Source: Kordiimonadaceae bacterium
GTDB taxonomy: Bacteria; Pseudomonadota; Alphaproteobacteria; Sphingomonadales; Kordiimonadaceae
Direction: 5' to 3'
NCBI GenBank assembly: GCA_016763495.1
Contig: JAESTR010000010.1
Coordinates: forward strand, 1-5,341
DNA: 5,341 bases
Part shown: positions 5,309-5,341 of the stretch, one piece after another
Layout of the letters: every line of letters begins with the position of its first letter
How positions within the stretch are numbered: position 1 is the first letter of the stretch
Made by a program: the position numbers and the translations under genes
Notes under the pieces: model-generated
The model's database searches: none
The model's input: only the letters and a program-made list of their open reading frames with translations
What the model was told of the DNA's origin: nothing

Positions 5309-5341
5309 ATGAACGAAAAAAAAGCAGCTGCATTTTTTGAT
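5309..5341 (+). CDS. 5' end of an unidentified gene, cut by the window edge
   Basis: Only 11 codons are present, reading MNEKKAAAFFD, and the frame runs open off the end. AGGAG (5298-5302) lies six bases before the ATG, an ideal Shine-Dalgarno. The start is hydrophilic, with no signal peptide visible so far, which suggests a cytoplasmic protein. An AFFD-type start is seen in some SAM-dependent methyltransferases, but 11 residues are too few to name a family. It sits 147 bases after the YceI-family gene, probably as a separate unit. Confidence 0.7.
   Translation, partial: MNEKKAAAFFD

Noticed and set aside
1..5341. Mobile element, CRISPR array or defence system
   Set aside because: No spaced repeat array, transposase, target duplication or defence gene is visible; all recognised genes are core metabolism or common envelope proteins.

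Overview
This window looks like ordinary core chromosome from an alphaproteobacterium of moderate GC content. The main clues are a short NrdA of about 611 residues, with nrdB right behind it and no nrdI or nrdH nearby, a direct-repeat GTTC-N7-GTTC motif of the LexA type used by alphaproteobacteria, and an AccA close to that family. A Kordiimonadales-like origin is possible, but that is a guess from general resemblance. I see no mobile element, CRISPR array, tRNA or rRNA.

Layout, all on the + strand. (1) accA (75-1034) encodes the alpha subunit of the acetyl-CoA carboxylase carboxyltransferase. A -10-like TATACT lies at the extreme left edge of the window. (2) A 346-base non-coding region (1035-1380) holds the most interesting signals here: two tandem NrdR-box-like sites spaced 32 bp start to start, a promoter candidate overlapping the second box, a bulged hairpin with a purine-rich loop, an AT-rich second -10 candidate, and a GTTC-N7-GTTC LexA-type site. 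(3) nrdA (1381-3216) and nrdB (3343-4329) encode the two subunits of class I ribonucleotide reductase. The 126-base gap between them contains GC-rich stem-loops, and a clear intrinsic terminator follows nrdB at 4389-4413. (4) A gene for a secreted YceI-family protein (4562-5161) follows. (5) The right edge carries the first 11 codons of another gene (5309 onward), behind a good ribosome binding site.

How it fits together: NrdA and NrdB form the enzyme that makes deoxynucleotides. Neither subunit shows an N-terminal ATP-cone, the usual dATP off-switch, while the leader appears to carry sites for NrdR (a nucleotide-sensing repressor) and LexA (the DNA-damage repressor). My inference is that this organism adjusts dNTP supply strongly at transcription, combining nucleotide status and SOS signals. 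accA and the YceI gene look like unrelated neighbours with their own signals. I found no strong candidate for a wholly new system; the regulatory region ahead of nrdA is the best place to look.
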